The notes: a model not told the origin generated them from the letters alone. Positions 7,891-17,048 are shown, numbered from the stretch's first letter. The stretch: 64,000 nucleotides of DNA from Metabacillus litoralis (GCF_007994985.1 NZ_VOQF01000015.1:1-64000); one strand, 5' to 3'. Made by a program: numbers and translations.

Positions 7891-8865
7891 ATGAAACAAG
7901 AACATGTGGAACAAATTCAAAACGTTATCGAGGCTGTGAAAGGGAGGGATATTAAAAACATTTTCTTTGTTGCATGTGGCGGTTCAATGGCAACGCTTTC
8001 AATCGGGGATTATTTTGTTACAAAAGATACTGATATGCCGTGCTTTGTCTATACTTCAAATGAATTTATTCATCGTTCACCAAAAGCATTGGGTGAAAAC
8101 AGTCTTGTGATACTGAGATCTCATTCTGGAACAACACCAGAAACAGTTGGTGCTGCTACATATGCGAGAGAAAAAGGTGCACTGACTGTTGCCATTTCAA
8201 TGGATGTTGAGTCTCCTCTTTGTGAAGAATCAGAATATACTGTACATTACAATTATAAAGATGGCTCTGATGCAATTGATGGGGAAATAGGGGTATTCTA
8301 CACGTTACTCTTTAAATTACTTAATCAAGTTACTGGAGAAGAGAAGTTTCAACGTGGTGTGGAACAATTATCTAAGCTAGGTCAATTAATTGAAAGTAAC
8401 CAAGCAAAGCATAAGGATGTAGCTGACGCATTTGGAAAGAAATATAAGCGTGATAAAGTTATATACACAATGGCAAGTGGAGCATATATCCATCATGCTT
8501 ATTCATTCACGAGTTGTTTGTTGATGGAAATGCTATGGGTCCATTCCAACGCTATTCATTCAGGAGAGTATTTCCATGGACCATTTGAAGTAACTGATTT
8601 TGATGTTCCATTTTTAATCGTAGTTGGAGAGGGACCAAGTACACCGCTTGATCAACGTGCACTAGATTTTGTGACGAAATATAGCGAAAAAGTTGAGGTT
8701 GTTAATGTTAAAGAGTTTGATTATAAAGGAGTCGACGAAGACCTTAAAGAGTATTTTGGAACAGCACTAGCGGGTCCTATATTACGCTTATACGCCGATG
8801 GTTTAGCTGAACACACAGGACATCCATTATCAGTAAGAAGATATATGTGGAAAATGGAGTATTAA
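7891..8865 (+). CDS. frlB: Fructoselysine-6-phosphate deglycase
   Basis: 324-residue SIS-domain protein. FFVACGGSMATLSIGDYF and LRSHSGTTPETVGAATYA are the sugar-phosphate-binding loops of this isomerase family. FrlB splits fructosamine 6-phosphates (Amadori products such as fructoselysine-6-P) into glucose 6-phosphate and the amine. ATG follows an AAGGGAGAG site. It is first in an frlB-O-N-M-D order identical to the Bacillus subtilis operon, which supports the substrate call. Confidence 0.88.
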   Translation: MKQEHVEQIQNVIEAVKGRDIKNIFFVACGGSMATLSIGDYFVTKDTDMPCFVYTSNEFIHRSPKALGENSLVILRSHSGTTPETVGAATYAREKGALTVAISMDVESPLCEESEYTVHYNYKDGSDAIDGEIGVFYTLLFKLLNQVTGEEKFQRGVEQLSKLGQLIESNQAKHKDVADAFGKKYKRDKVIYTMASGAYIHHAYSFTSCLLMEMLWVHSNAIHSGEYFHGPFEVTDFDVPFLIVVGEGPSTPLDQRALDFVTKYSEKVEVVNVKEFDYKGVDEDLKEYFGTALAGPILRLYADGLAEHTGHPLSVRRYMWKMEY

Positions 8866-8901
8866 TAGTCTAAAAATTGGTTACTAGGGGGAAATAATTT
8901 A

Positions 8902-10179
8902 ATGAAAAAGTTAGTAAGCTTTTTAGTTGTTATTTTGTCTATGTTTTTAGCAGCATGTTCTTCCTCCAATGAAAGCAATGGCGAAACATCTGATGGTGAT
9001 CAAGTAGTAATTGATTTTTTTCATAGATGGCCGAATGAACCTAGAAAATCATTTTATGATGAAAAAATTGCAGAATTTGAAAAGCTGCATCCTAATGTGA
9101 AAATTAATGTTGATGCTGTTTTAAATGATTCTTATAAAGAAAAGATTAGAGTACTGGTTTCAAATGATGATCTTCCAGATGTTTTCACCTCATGGTCAGA
9201 CATTTTTGCCGCAAATCTAGTAAGTTCCGGACGTATAATGGAGCTAAATAATATAATGGCGGAAGATACAGAATGGTCAGGTAATATTATCGAGTCTCAA
9301 TATGCTGGATTTACATTTGATGATGTTACGTATGGAATACCGTTTACAGTTGACGGTAAAGCTTTCTTTTATAACAAACAAATTTTTGAAGAAAATAATA
9401 TAGCGGTACCGGGGTCATATGATGAACTTATCAATGCGTTAGATCAACTGAAGGAAGTTGGCTATGAAACACCATTAGTAGAAGGATTAACAAATGGTTG
9501 GGCCATTTCTCATTATATGGGCACAATTTTTGATAGGGTCATAGATAATGAGGTTCTTCTTAAAGACTATAACATTGAGACAGGTGAATATACAGATCCA
9601 GGATATGTACGTGGCTTAGAAATCTTCAAAGAGTTGACCACTTACATGGGTGATGTATCAACGGCTATTGATCATGAAGCAGCAAGAAATATGTTTGCTG
9701 CTGGTGAAGTTCCAGTATTATATATGCAATTTGCAGAGGTTGGATATGTACAAGATGCTGGCGATGTGGAGTTTGGGTTCTTTAATTTCCCAGCAGTTAA
9801 AGATGGAGAAGGAAGACCTAATTCACTTACTGGTGCACCTGAAGGGTGGATGTTAAGTAAGAATGCTCCAACTGAAGCTGTAGAGTTCTTGAAATTCCTG
9901 ACATCAGAGGAAACTGCTAAAGAATTTACGAAAGCAGATGGACAGTTGAATGCTGTTAAAGGCGGTGTAACGGAAGAAACCTCCAATCCAACAAGTCTAG
10001 AAGCCTATCAAATTATTCAAGATGCATCAGATGCGACCCCTTGGTTTGATAATGCGGTTGATATATCAATTGCTGATATTTTCATGAGAGGTGGTCAAGA
10101 ATTAGCAACAGGTCAAACTACCCCAGAAGAGATATTGGCAAAAGTACAGGAAGCAGCTGCTAAACTACGTAACCAATAA
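8902..10179 (+). CDS. frlO: Fructosamine ABC transporter, substrate-binding lipoprotein
   Basis: 425 residues with a lipoprotein signal (MKKLVSFLVVILSMFLAAC, lipobox LAAC) and a family-1 extracellular solute-binding fold (VVIDFFHRWPNEPRKSFYDEKIAEFEKLHPNVKI...). It would capture fructosamines outside the membrane and hand them to FrlN/FrlM. No ATPase gene is present in the operon, as in B. subtilis, where a shared MsmX-type ATPase serves such importers. Confidence 0.85.
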   Translation: MKKLVSFLVVILSMFLAACSSSNESNGETSDGDQVVIDFFHRWPNEPRKSFYDEKIAEFEKLHPNVKINVDAVLNDSYKEKIRVLVSNDDLPDVFTSWSDIFAANLVSSGRIMELNNIMAEDTEWSGNIIESQYAGFTFDDVTYGIPFTVDGKAFFYNKQIFEENNIAVPGSYDELINALDQLKEVGYETPLVEGLTNGWAISHYMGTIFDRVIDNEVLLKDYNIETGEYTDPGYVRGLEIFKELTTYMGDVSTAIDHEAARNMFAAGEVPVLYMQFAEVGYVQDAGDVEFGFFNFPAVKDGEGRPNSLTGAPEGWMLSKNAPTEAVEFLKFLTSEETAKEFTKADGQLNAVKGGVTEETSNPTSLEAYQIIQDASDATPWFDNAVDISIADIFMRGGQELATGQTTPEEILAKVQEAAAKLRNQ

Positions 10180-10184
10180 AAGGA

Positions 10185-10228
10185 AAGAATTGCCCTAACT
10201 AAGAAATTAAAAGGTTAGGGCAATTCTT
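10185..10228 (+). promoter_or_regulatory. Intercistronic hairpin between frlO and frlN
   Basis: Perfect 15-bp stem AAGAATTGCCCTAAC / GTTAGGGCAATTCTT with a 14-nt loop just after the frlO stop. It lacks a good T run, so it probably stabilises the frlO mRNA or acts as a partial terminator, giving excess binding protein over permease. Confidence 0.7.
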
Positions 10229-10251
10229 CAAAAGAAGGGTGGGGATTTGTA

Positions 10252-11136
10252 ATGAAGTTAAAAAAGGTGAAAATAACTCCAATCTTATTCATGTTACCAA
10301 CCATTTTATTTTTAGGTCTATTTATTTACATACCACTTATTCAAAACTTCTATAATAGTTTTTTTGAATTTAGTGTATTTTCTCAATCAAAAGAGTTTGT
10401 AGGTTTGAGTAAAATTAAACAATTATTTGTTGATGAAGTAGCTCTCAGTGCATTAAACAATAATGTTAAATATGCCATCATTTCTGTGTTACTGCAAGTG
10501 TTCTTCGCTTTAGTGTTAGCTTCTATTTTAGAGGATAAGTTTTTTAGACGAGTCGCTCCTGCTTTACGAGTTATATATTTTATGCCAGTTATGATTTCAA
10601 TCTCTGTTATCGCCTTACTATTTGGATTTGTCTATAATCCCCAAATTGGATTAATAAATAGTTTACTTGAGCTCATTGGATTAGATCAATTGACCAAGCC
10701 TTGGTTAGGTAATTCAACAACTGCAATATATAGTGTTATCGCAATGTCTCAATGGCAAAGTATTGGGCTAATTACGATGCTCTTTATCGTTGCGATTCAG
10801 AAAATTCCGAAGGATTTATATGAAGCTGCAGAGATAGATGGTGCTGGAAAGATACGAAGATTCTTTAGTGTAACTGTACCTCAAGTGAAAGAAGCTACTT
10901 TTGTTAACTTATTAGTTACTGTGACTGGATCTATTCTAGTATTTAATGAACCTTACATTCTAACAAATGGTGGTCCAGGAAATAGTTCCATGACATTAGC
11001 GGTTCACATGTATCAAACAGGCTTCTTTAAAGATGACATGGGCTATGCATCAACATTAGCATCTCTTATTTTCTTATTATCTGCTATATTTGCGCTTATA
11101 CAAATCAAAGTATCGAAAACAGGGAAGGAGGATTGA
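10252..11136 (+). CDS. frlN: Fructosamine ABC transporter permease
   Basis: 294 residues, six predicted membrane segments, MalF/UgpA type. The EAA loop reads YEAAEIDGAGKIRRFFSVTVPQ, which contacts the cytosolic ATPase. ATG follows a GGGTGGGG site. It pairs with FrlM; their genes nearly overlap. Confidence 0.85.
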   Translation: MKLKKVKITPILFMLPTILFLGLFIYIPLIQNFYNSFFEFSVFSQSKEFVGLSKIKQLFVDEVALSALNNNVKYAIISVLLQVFFALVLASILEDKFFRRVAPALRVIYFMPVMISISVIALLFGFVYNPQIGLINSLLELIGLDQLTKPWLGNSTTAIYSVIAMSQWQSIGLITMLFIVAIQKIPKDLYEAAEIDGAGKIRRFFSVTVPQVKEATFVNLLVTVTGSILVFNEPYILTNGGPGNSSMTLAVHMYQTGFFKDDMGYASTLASLIFLLSAIFALIQIKVSKTGKED

Positions 11137-11141
11137 AATAT

Positions 11142-12032
11142 ATGATAAAATTGAATTTGAAGAAGTCAACATTCTCTAGTACCGTACCTACAAATAAAAT
11201 AAAAATCCCAGTTCGCACACGAATTACCAAAAATATCGTATTTCTCGGTTTGCTGATCTTTGCTGTTATCATTCTATATCCACTATTCTGGATGTTTATA
11301 TCATCATTTAAAAGTTATCAAGAAATTTACAGTAATGTGTGGGCTTTTCCAACGGAATGGAAGTTTGAAAATTATTCCCTTGCATGGTCAAAAGGTATTT
11401 CAAGCTATTTTATCAACAGTGTGTATGTAACAACATCAACGATTATTCTAACCGTCCTCATAGGATCAATGGCTGCATTCGTATTATCTAGGTATAAAAA
11501 TCGATGGGTTGAAGCATCACTCTTATTTACTATTGGTGGGTTAATGATGAATCCACAAGTTGCTTTAATCCCTTTATTTGAAATTTTAACTCTAACAAAC
11601 TTAATAGATACACATTGGGCACTCATTTTGACCTATGTAGCTTATCGACTACCTTTAACGATAATATTGATTCGAGCTTTCTTCTTAACAGTACCTAAAG
11701 AGTTATCTGAATCAGCTTTGATGGATGGCTGTACTGAATTTGGAATCTTTTGGCGTATTTATTTGCCTATATCACTACCCATTGTTGTTACATCTGTTAT
11801 TTTAACCGCATATTTCGCTTGGAATGAATTCTTATTTGCAACCGTTTTCATTAATTCCAGTGAATTAAAAACGATCCCATCAGGGTTAATGGTCTTTAGA
11901 GATGCTCTACGGACAGATTGGGGGGTATTGTTATCAGGGATGGTTATTGCAACAGTACCAATGATTATTTTACTTATATTCTTACAAAAATACTTGGTTA
12001 GAGGTCTTGCAGAAGGATCTGTGAAAGGATGA
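11142..12032 (+). CDS. frlM: Fructosamine ABC transporter permease
   Basis: 296 residues, MalG/UgpE type, with EAA loop SESALMDGCTEFGIFWRIYLP and six membrane segments. I chose ATG 11142 because AAGGAGGA ends about 9 nt upstream; the in-frame TTG at 11133 overlaps the frlN stop and sits directly on that site. Confidence 0.85.
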   Translation: MIKLNLKKSTFSSTVPTNKIKIPVRTRITKNIVFLGLLIFAVIILYPLFWMFISSFKSYQEIYSNVWAFPTEWKFENYSLAWSKGISSYFINSVYVTTSTIILTVLIGSMAAFVLSRYKNRWVEASLLFTIGGLMMNPQVALIPLFEILTLTNLIDTHWALILTYVAYRLPLTIILIRAFFLTVPKELSESALMDGCTEFGIFWRIYLPISLPIVVTSVILTAYFAWNEFLFATVFINSSELKTIPSGLMVFRDALRTDWGVLLSGMVIATVPMIILLIFLQKYLVRGLAEGSVKG

Positions 12033-12038
12033 TTATTT

Positions 12039-12863
12039 ATGAAACTAATAACAATTGGTGATAACGTAGTTGACTGCTATTTGGATCAAGATAAATATTA
12101 TCCTGGTGGTAATTGTGTCAATGTAGCAGTAAATGCTAAACGTAATGGAGCTAGTGAAGTTTCGTATATAGGGATATTTGGGAACGATGAGCCTGCTAAT
12201 CATATCAAGTATGTACTAAGTCAAGAAGGGATCGATTATGGTTTTTCACGCGACGTTTCTGGTATTACTGGACAGCCGCAAGTTACATTAACAGAAGATC
12301 ATGACCGTGTATTTGTAGGTGGTCCTAAAAATACCGTACAGCATAAATTTAAAATTCAGCTCATTCAAGAAGAATTGGATTATATAAAAACCTTTGATTT
12401 AAGTCATGTGAGCTGCTATTCTTCCATGGAGAGTGAACTACCAAAATTGTCACAAGTGTCAAAGGTATCATATGACTTTTCAAATAGGAGGGACCTATCT
12501 TATATTGAAACGATTGCTTCACATATAACTTATGCTTTTTTTTCAGTTGCTGAACTTTCAGATGAAGATTTTGAACGTTTTATTAGAGATATAAGTTCAT
12601 TTCGGTTTGAAATCATTGGGCTGACTAGAGGAGGGAGACCCGCAATCTTTATCAAAAATGGAGAGATCTATGAGCAGAAGTTAAAGGAAGTTGATGTGAT
12701 TGACACAATGGGTGCAGGTGATAGCTTAATCGCAGGATTTTTAACTTCTTATATGAGTGGTGATGACATCGAAGTTGCGATTGAGAAAGGAACAAGATCC
12801 GCTGAAAAGACATGCCAAGAATATGGTGGATTCGGTTACCCAAAAGAAAAACAAAAAATTTAA
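12039..12863 (+). CDS. frlD: Fructoselysine 6-kinase (PfkB family)
   Basis: 274 residues. N-terminal GDNVVDCYLDQDKYYPGGNCVNVAVNA and C-terminal DTMGAGDSLIAGFL are the two PfkB signatures; the Asp of GAGD is the catalytic base. It phosphorylates imported fructosamines to make the FrlB substrate. It starts 6 nt after frlM. Confidence 0.87.
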   Translation: MKLITIGDNVVDCYLDQDKYYPGGNCVNVAVNAKRNGASEVSYIGIFGNDEPANHIKYVLSQEGIDYGFSRDVSGITGQPQVTLTEDHDRVFVGGPKNTVQHKFKIQLIQEELDYIKTFDLSHVSCYSSMESELPKLSQVSKVSYDFSNRRDLSYIETIASHITYAFFSVAELSDEDFERFIRDISSFRFEIIGLTRGGRPAIFIKNGEIYEQKLKEVDVIDTMGAGDSLIAGFLTSYMSGDDIEVAIEKGTRSAEKTCQEYGGFGYPKEKQKI

Positions 12864-12922
12864 CGAGTAATATATGTTCATGTATAATTATTAGTAACGT
12901 TAGAAATATAGGAGCGAATTTT

Positions 12923-13648
12923 ATGAGTAACCGTGATCAAATTCAAAATTATTTATATGAAGAAATCATGACCGGAATTAAACAATATATTGAATCGAAT
13001 CAGCTAAATCATGGTGATCAAATTCCTACTGAAGCTGAATTATGTGAAATTTTTAAAGCTAGTAGAATATCCATTCGTCGTGCAATTAAAGAATTAGTAG
13101 ACGAAGGTGTTCTTCAAATTAATCGTGGAAAAGGTACCTTTGTAAATACATTTCGTAAAGAGATTCACCTTTTACATTTTCAAGGTTACACCGAAGGCTT
13201 AACGACAAAGAGTGAGTTTATTACAAAAGATATTATTTCAATGGATAAAATAAAGGGTACACCCTTTATTAATTATAAATTTAACAATAAATTTGATGAG
13301 TACATTGAACTGGTAAGAAAAGTATATCGAAATAACCAAATTTTAAGTTTGGATTATGCATACTTTCCAACAGCCCTTTATCCCTCAATAGAAAATAAAA
13401 TAACATCAGACAGTTCAACCTTTAAAATTATTAACGAAGATTATGGAATAAATTTCAAAAAAGTATGTAAGGATCTTGAGTTTGTACATCCAACAGAAGA
13501 TGTACAAAAGCATCTAGAGGTCAATAGAATGACACCTATCATTTTAGTAGATAAGATTATCTATAATGAAGAATTAATCCCTGTCCACTATTCAAACTAC
13601 CATTTGATCGCAGATCGGGTGAAATTACGACTAGAAACGGATTACTGA
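12923..13648 (+). CDS. frlR: GntR/HutC-family regulator of the frl operon
   Basis: 241 residues: N-terminal GntR winged helix (QIPTEAELCEIFKASRISIRRAIKELVDEGVLQINRGKGTFV) and a C-terminal UTRA effector domain. ATG 12923 follows TAGGAG; the open frame extends upstream into frlD but without a better site. In B. subtilis frlR is not at this end of the operon; here it is the last gene, which suggests autoregulation through the operon promoter. It likely binds the CATCATATGATG palindromes at 7767-7822. Confidence 0.8.
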   Translation: MSNRDQIQNYLYEEIMTGIKQYIESNQLNHGDQIPTEAELCEIFKASRISIRRAIKELVDEGVLQINRGKGTFVNTFRKEIHLLHFQGYTEGLTTKSEFITKDIISMDKIKGTPFINYKFNNKFDEYIELVRKVYRNNQILSLDYAYFPTALYPSIENKITSDSSTFKIINEDYGINFKKVCKDLEFVHPTEDVQKHLEVNRMTPIILVDKIIYNEELIPVHYSNYHLIADRVKLRLETDY

Positions 13649-13860
13649 ATAGGGCAACAATATAAGTAGAGGGATTGATTTAGACGTATAAAGCAGTGGT
13701 TTTGACTCTAGTGGTTTGATCTCTGATACAAAATCAAATAAGAAAGAATGGTCTTTTTTAAACAAGAATTATTTAAAACTGCCATAAAACAACTATCCAA
13801 ATAAGATGCTTGAAATCTTAAAAACGTATATTGAGTTCATGCTAATATACTTTAAATTAT

Positions 13861-13902
13861 AAAAGGTTAACTTGTAATATTCTCAAGTTAACCTTTTTAT
13901 TT
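13861..13902 (+). terminator. frl operon terminator
   Basis: Perfect 14-bp stem AAAAGGTTAACTTG / CAAGTTAACCTTTT with a 9-nt loop, then T-rich DNA. The 210 bp between frlR and this hairpin hold nothing recognisable. Confidence 0.88.
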
Positions 13903-14090
13903 TTATATTACTTTTCTTTTACTTCAATAGACCTTTTTCACCAAATTAATGTGTTCCTTTATCCTGATTCCAATTAAATGGAATCAATCTATTCATATCC
14001 TTTAAAATAAGTATTGATTTGGTGAACTAGTTTTTTATTGTTTCTCACAACTTCCTGTCTTTTAATTTATATAAAGTATTACACAAACAA
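13903..14090. other. AT-rich spacer with nested inverted repeats
   Basis: No gene. TTCACCAAAT (~13937) and ATTTGGTGAA (~14017) are inverted over ~90 bp, and GATTCCA/TGGAATC lies between them, so the region could fold as one long hairpin. Confidence 0.35.
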
Positions 14091-14123
14091 AAACAGCATT
14101 TGTATAAGCTACAAATGCTGTTT
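14091..14123 (-). terminator. Terminator of the 48-residue microprotein gene
   Basis: Perfect stem AAACAGCATTTGTA / TACAAATGCTGTTT with a TAAGC loop. On the minus strand it follows the microprotein stop by ~40 nt. Confidence 0.8.
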
Positions 14124-14161
14124 ATTTATATTATCATTCAATTATTAACGAATATCTCACC

Positions 14162-14308
14162 TTACATATAATCGTAAACAGAATCTTCAAAATAGAGCCA
14201 GTGAAAGTATTCAATCTGTGGATCTGTCATATCTGAAATTTGTTTCTCGCTGAATTTTTGCTTATTTAATAAATCTTTCACTTTAGAATCTCTTGCTGTT
14301 TGGCTCAT
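14162..14308 (-). CDS. 48-residue microprotein, paralogue of the one at 59385
   Basis: MSQTARDSKVKDLLNKQ...SDMTDPQIEYFHWLYFEDSVYDYM, too short for usual gene finders but clearly real: it has a GGGAGGATTTAAA-ATG start and a second copy 45 kb away (14162 and 59385) with about 75% identity and the same promoter. Charged N-terminal helix and an aromatic acidic C-terminus (YFHWLYFEDSVYDYM) suggest a small binding protein. No membrane segment. Function unknown to me. Confidence 0.8.
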   Translation of the reverse strand: MSQTARDSKVKDLLNKQKFSEKQISDMTDPQIEYFHWLYFEDSVYDYM

Positions 14309-14368
14309 TTTAAATCCTCCCTTATGTACTTGTAAACATTTCCTTTGTTCTTCTTGATCTCATTATAT

Positions 14369-14405
14369 ATCTCAATTTGATATTAAACCAATATCATTTT
14401 GAGAT
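14369..14405 (-). promoter_or_regulatory. 37-nt palindromic operator over the microprotein promoter
   Basis: ATCTCAATTTGATATT - AAACC - AATATCATTTTGAGAT: 16-bp arms with two mismatches. On the minus strand it covers the -35 region (TTGGTT) up to the edge of the -10 (TATAAT). The same element is at 59616-59652. Confidence 0.75.
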
Positions 14406-14599
14406 GGATTAGTGATAAATAATATGGAAATTGCATTTAGTACAATTGCTATTTATGTTGCTAATAGGAAGGGGTATTTAAACACGATAAATAAAGAGAT
14501 TTTTTGATATTAGTGTATTAAATATCATTATTTTTGATGGTTAACTATTTTAATGATGATATAATTAAGTATGGAATATCTTGAGCGGAGGTAAAAACT

Positions 14600-14860
14600 G
14601 TGGAGGATATATTAAACCAAATTTTAAGTGAGCTGAAAGACATAAAAACAGATGTTGTAGATCTGAAGGCAAATGTTGTTGATCTAAAAGCAGGACAAGA
14701 AAGGTTAGAAATCGGGCAACAAAAATTACAGAAAAACTTAATTGAAAATCTAGGATCATACACAGAAAAAATTACTGAACATGTTGATGATAAAACGGAA
14801 GTGCTAAACAAAAGAGTTTACAAAGTAGAATCTGAGATAGAGAGATTAAACAGACAGTAG
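14600..14860 (+). CDS. Small coiled-coil protein
   Basis: 86 residues, GTG start after GGAGGT. It is nearly all heptad repeat: DILNQILSELKDIKTDVVDLKANVVDLKAG, with a duplicated VVDLKA block, then EVLNKRVYKVESEIERL. Such small coiled-coil proteins are common in Bacillus; no activity can be assigned. The following ~100 bp hold a weak hairpin only. Confidence 0.7.
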   Translation: MEDILNQILSELKDIKTDVVDLKANVVDLKAGQERLEIGQQKLQKNLIENLGSYTEKITEHVDDKTEVLNKRVYKVESEIERLNRQ

Positions 14861-15009
14861 AGAAGATATCACTTCAACACTGTCTTTTTCTTTTGGATAA
14901 CTGATTTTGTGAATGTTACTTAGCAACATCATTCCAGAAAAGATCCTTAAAGACGTATATAAATATGGAATTAGAACAACTTCACAGTATCTGCAAAGTG
15001 GGGAATAAA

Positions 15010-15489
15010 ATGAGAGCGTATATTTTGATTTTACTAGTATCTTTGTTATTAATACTTTTATCAGCTTGTTCTGTAAATGAAGAAGAAAAACAGAATTATT
15101 CAGGCATTATTGGTGAAAGAAATGTTTTGGGTTATGGTTATATCGTAACAAAAGAACAAAACACATATACATGGGAGATTATTTACAAAGAAGATAGATC
15201 TGTAATCAATGAAGGTAAGCATAATATAGATACTTTGGACAATTTTAGAATGGCTGTTAATGAAACTGAATCAACATTAGTAACATTAACTATTTCATTA
15301 GCATACATTCTAATTCTTGCTATAACGACACTGATTATATTTAAGAAAAATAGAAAGATATTAAAACAAGCGGTCCCAGTTTTAGTTTTAATGGCCCTTA
15401 TTACAATATATATTTCGTCAGATGCATTTTTTGAATTAACTACAGCCTTTAAAGATGTAAAATACTATTACATAATACTAACTAATTAA
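15010..15489 (+). CDS. Lipoprotein with two C-terminal membrane segments
   Basis: 159 residues. I chose ATG 15010 because it follows GTGGGGA and starts a lipoprotein signal (MRAYILILLVSLLLILLSAC). A ~65-residue outside domain (YSGIIGERNVLGYGYIVTKEQ...) is followed by two hydrophobic helices (~residues 95-115 and 125-145). I do not recognise the family. Confidence 0.65.
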   Translation: MRAYILILLVSLLLILLSACSVNEEEKQNYSGIIGERNVLGYGYIVTKEQNTYTWEIIYKEDRSVINEGKHNIDTLDNFRMAVNETESTLVTLTISLAYILILAITTLIIFKKNRKILKQAVPVLVLMALITIYISSDAFFELTTAFKDVKYYYIILTN

Positions 15490-15516
15490 GTACATTAAAA
15501 AAACAAAAATAATCTA

Positions 15517-15547
15517 TTGACCTTCACGCAACGTAAATGTGTAAAGT
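15517..15547 (+). promoter_or_regulatory. MerR-type promoter with 19-bp spacer
   Basis: TTGACC (15517-15522), 19-bp spacer with partial dyad CACGCAACGTAAATGTG, TAAAGT (15542-15547). The overlong spacer is the hallmark of promoters activated by MerR proteins, which implies autoregulation of the next gene. Confidence 0.7.
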
Positions 15548-15571
15548 AAAGTTATCAAGGAGGTTAACAAG

Positions 15572-16336
15572 ATGGAATATACAATCCAAAAGCTTGCAGA
15601 GATCGCGGGAGTGAGTACGAGAACATTACGGTATTATGATGAGCTTGGTATTCTTAAGCCGGCTAGAATCAACTCATCAGGATACAGAATTTATGGACAA
15701 TATGAAGTCAATCTTATGCAACAAATTCTCTTCTACCGTGAGCTAGGTTTGCAGCTAAATCAAATAAAAGACATCATAACGAATCCTTCCTTTGACTTTT
15801 CTAGAGCGTTAAAGGAGCATAGAGAACGTCTCCTTGATAAACGTAGCCAATTAGATCAACTAATTGAAAACGTGGAAAAAACCATTGCACAAAGTGAAGG
15901 GAGAATAACCATGACTGATAAAGAAAAATTTGAAGGCTTTAAGAGAAAAGCTTTAAATGGAAATGAAGAAAAATACGGAAAAGAAATCCGTCAAAAATAT
16001 GGTGAAGAAACCATCAATAAATCCAATGAAAACTTCATGAATATGCCACAAGAAAAGTATGAAGAATCAGTTAAGATTGAAAGTGAAATGATGGAAACAT
16101 TAAGTGAAGCAATGAAAACGGGAGATCCTGCAGGGGTATTAGGACAAAGAGCAGCTGAGTTGCATAAACAGTGGTTAACGTTTTACTGGCCAGCTTATAG
16201 TAAAGAAGCACATGCAGGTGTTACACAAATGTATGTGGAAGATGAAAGGTTTACTGTTTATTATGATAAAAAGCAACAAGGAACAGCCCAGTTTTTAAGA
16301 GATGCTGTTGCTATATACACTGGTATAAAAGAATAA
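15572..16336 (+). CDS. MerR-family regulator with TipAS drug-sensing domain
   Basis: 254 residues. Residues 1-70 form the MerR helix-turn-helix (YTIQKLAEIAGVSTRTLRYYDELGILKPARI), 75-110 a coiled coil, and ~115-254 a TipAS domain (NFMNMPQEKYEES, AGVTQMYVEDERFTVYYDK). TipA-like proteins (B. subtilis Mta is one) bind hydrophobic or peptide antibiotics and activate export genes. A terminator follows immediately, so the targets other than itself lie elsewhere. Confidence 0.85.
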   Translation: MEYTIQKLAEIAGVSTRTLRYYDELGILKPARINSSGYRIYGQYEVNLMQQILFYRELGLQLNQIKDIITNPSFDFSRALKEHRERLLDKRSQLDQLIENVEKTIAQSEGRITMTDKEKFEGFKRKALNGNEEKYGKEIRQKYGEETINKSNENFMNMPQEKYEESVKIESEMMETLSEAMKTGDPAGVLGQRAAELHKQWLTFYWPAYSKEAHAGVTQMYVEDERFTVYYDKKQQGTAQFLRDAVAIYTGIKE

Positions 16337-16364
16337 GAACAATATCGTTTTGAAAAAAACAGCT

Positions 16365-16403
16365 AAAACAGTTCAGTACAAAAATGTGCTGAGCTGTTTT
16401 GTT
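16365..16403 (+). terminator. Terminator of the MerR gene
   Basis: AAAACAGTTCAGTAC / GTGCTGAGCTGTTTT stem (two mismatches) with AAAAAT loop and trailing TGTTT. Confidence 0.7.
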
Positions 16404-16472
16404 TCGACTTGAAACTTTTTCACTGGTGTAACGTAAATAACTGTAGAAGGTTTTCATTTGGAGGTTATTACT

Positions 16473-16934
16473 TTGAAGGAACATGTTGAAAAGATAAAAG
16501 CAACATTAACTGAGTTAAGAAAAATTGATAACAAAAAAATAAATACAGTGCTTGTTTTAAATAAATGTGAAAGAGTTATCGATAAGTTAGGAAAGTTAGC
16601 AAATGAATGTCGAGAATGTGAGCAGCAATTAGTAGAGTTTGAGAAGCATTATACCCACATCTTGGAGAAGAACAACCAGCTCCAAGAATCTGATTACAAG
16701 CATCATAAAAAGCTCATTCGTGCAGCTTACTCCCATCTTCAAAAAAAACATAAGCTTTTGCCAGAGGGATATTATCTTAGTTTATTTATATCAGTAGGAA
16801 TGAGTATCGGTGTCATGTTTGGATTAACGATATTTGATAATATCGCCCTAGGCTTACCGATTGGAATGTGTATGGGGATAGCCATTGGATCCGGCTTGGA
16901 TGCAGATGCGAAGAAAAATGGGAAAACGATTTAA
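16473..16934 (+). CDS. Coiled-coil protein with C-terminal glycine-rich membrane hairpin
   Basis: 153 residues from TTG 16473, 8 nt after TTGGAGG. The first ~100 residues are charged and helical (KIKATLTELRKIDNKK...CRECEQQLVEFEKHY). Two membrane helices follow (LSLFISVGMSIGVMFGLTIF and LGLPIGMCMGIAIGSGL), the second with glycine spacing. No family recognised. Confidence 0.65.
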   Translation: MKEHVEKIKATLTELRKIDNKKINTVLVLNKCERVIDKLGKLANECRECEQQLVEFEKHYTHILEKNNQLQESDYKHHKKLIRAAYSHLQKKHKLLPEGYYLSLFISVGMSIGVMFGLTIFDNIALGLPIGMCMGIAIGSGLDADAKKNGKTI

Positions 16935-17048
16935 TTATTAATAAATAATTGGTAGTGATGAAACGCTATTTTTGTATTAGCTGTTGCAGGAAAACCTCCT
17001 ACTATTATAGAAAGTAACACATACTTAATTATTTAGGAGGTTACAATT

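Noticed and set aside
12812-12922. Longer N-terminus for frlR reaching into frlD
   Set aside because: The extension encodes no GntR-like sequence; ATG 12923 has a TAGGAG site and begins the family's normal N-terminus.
16409-16439. Second MerR-type promoter (TTGAAA-N19-TAAATA) before the coiled-coil membrane gene
   Set aside because: Spacing fits but the spacer has no dyad and does not match the one at 15517; the match could be chance in AT-rich DNA.
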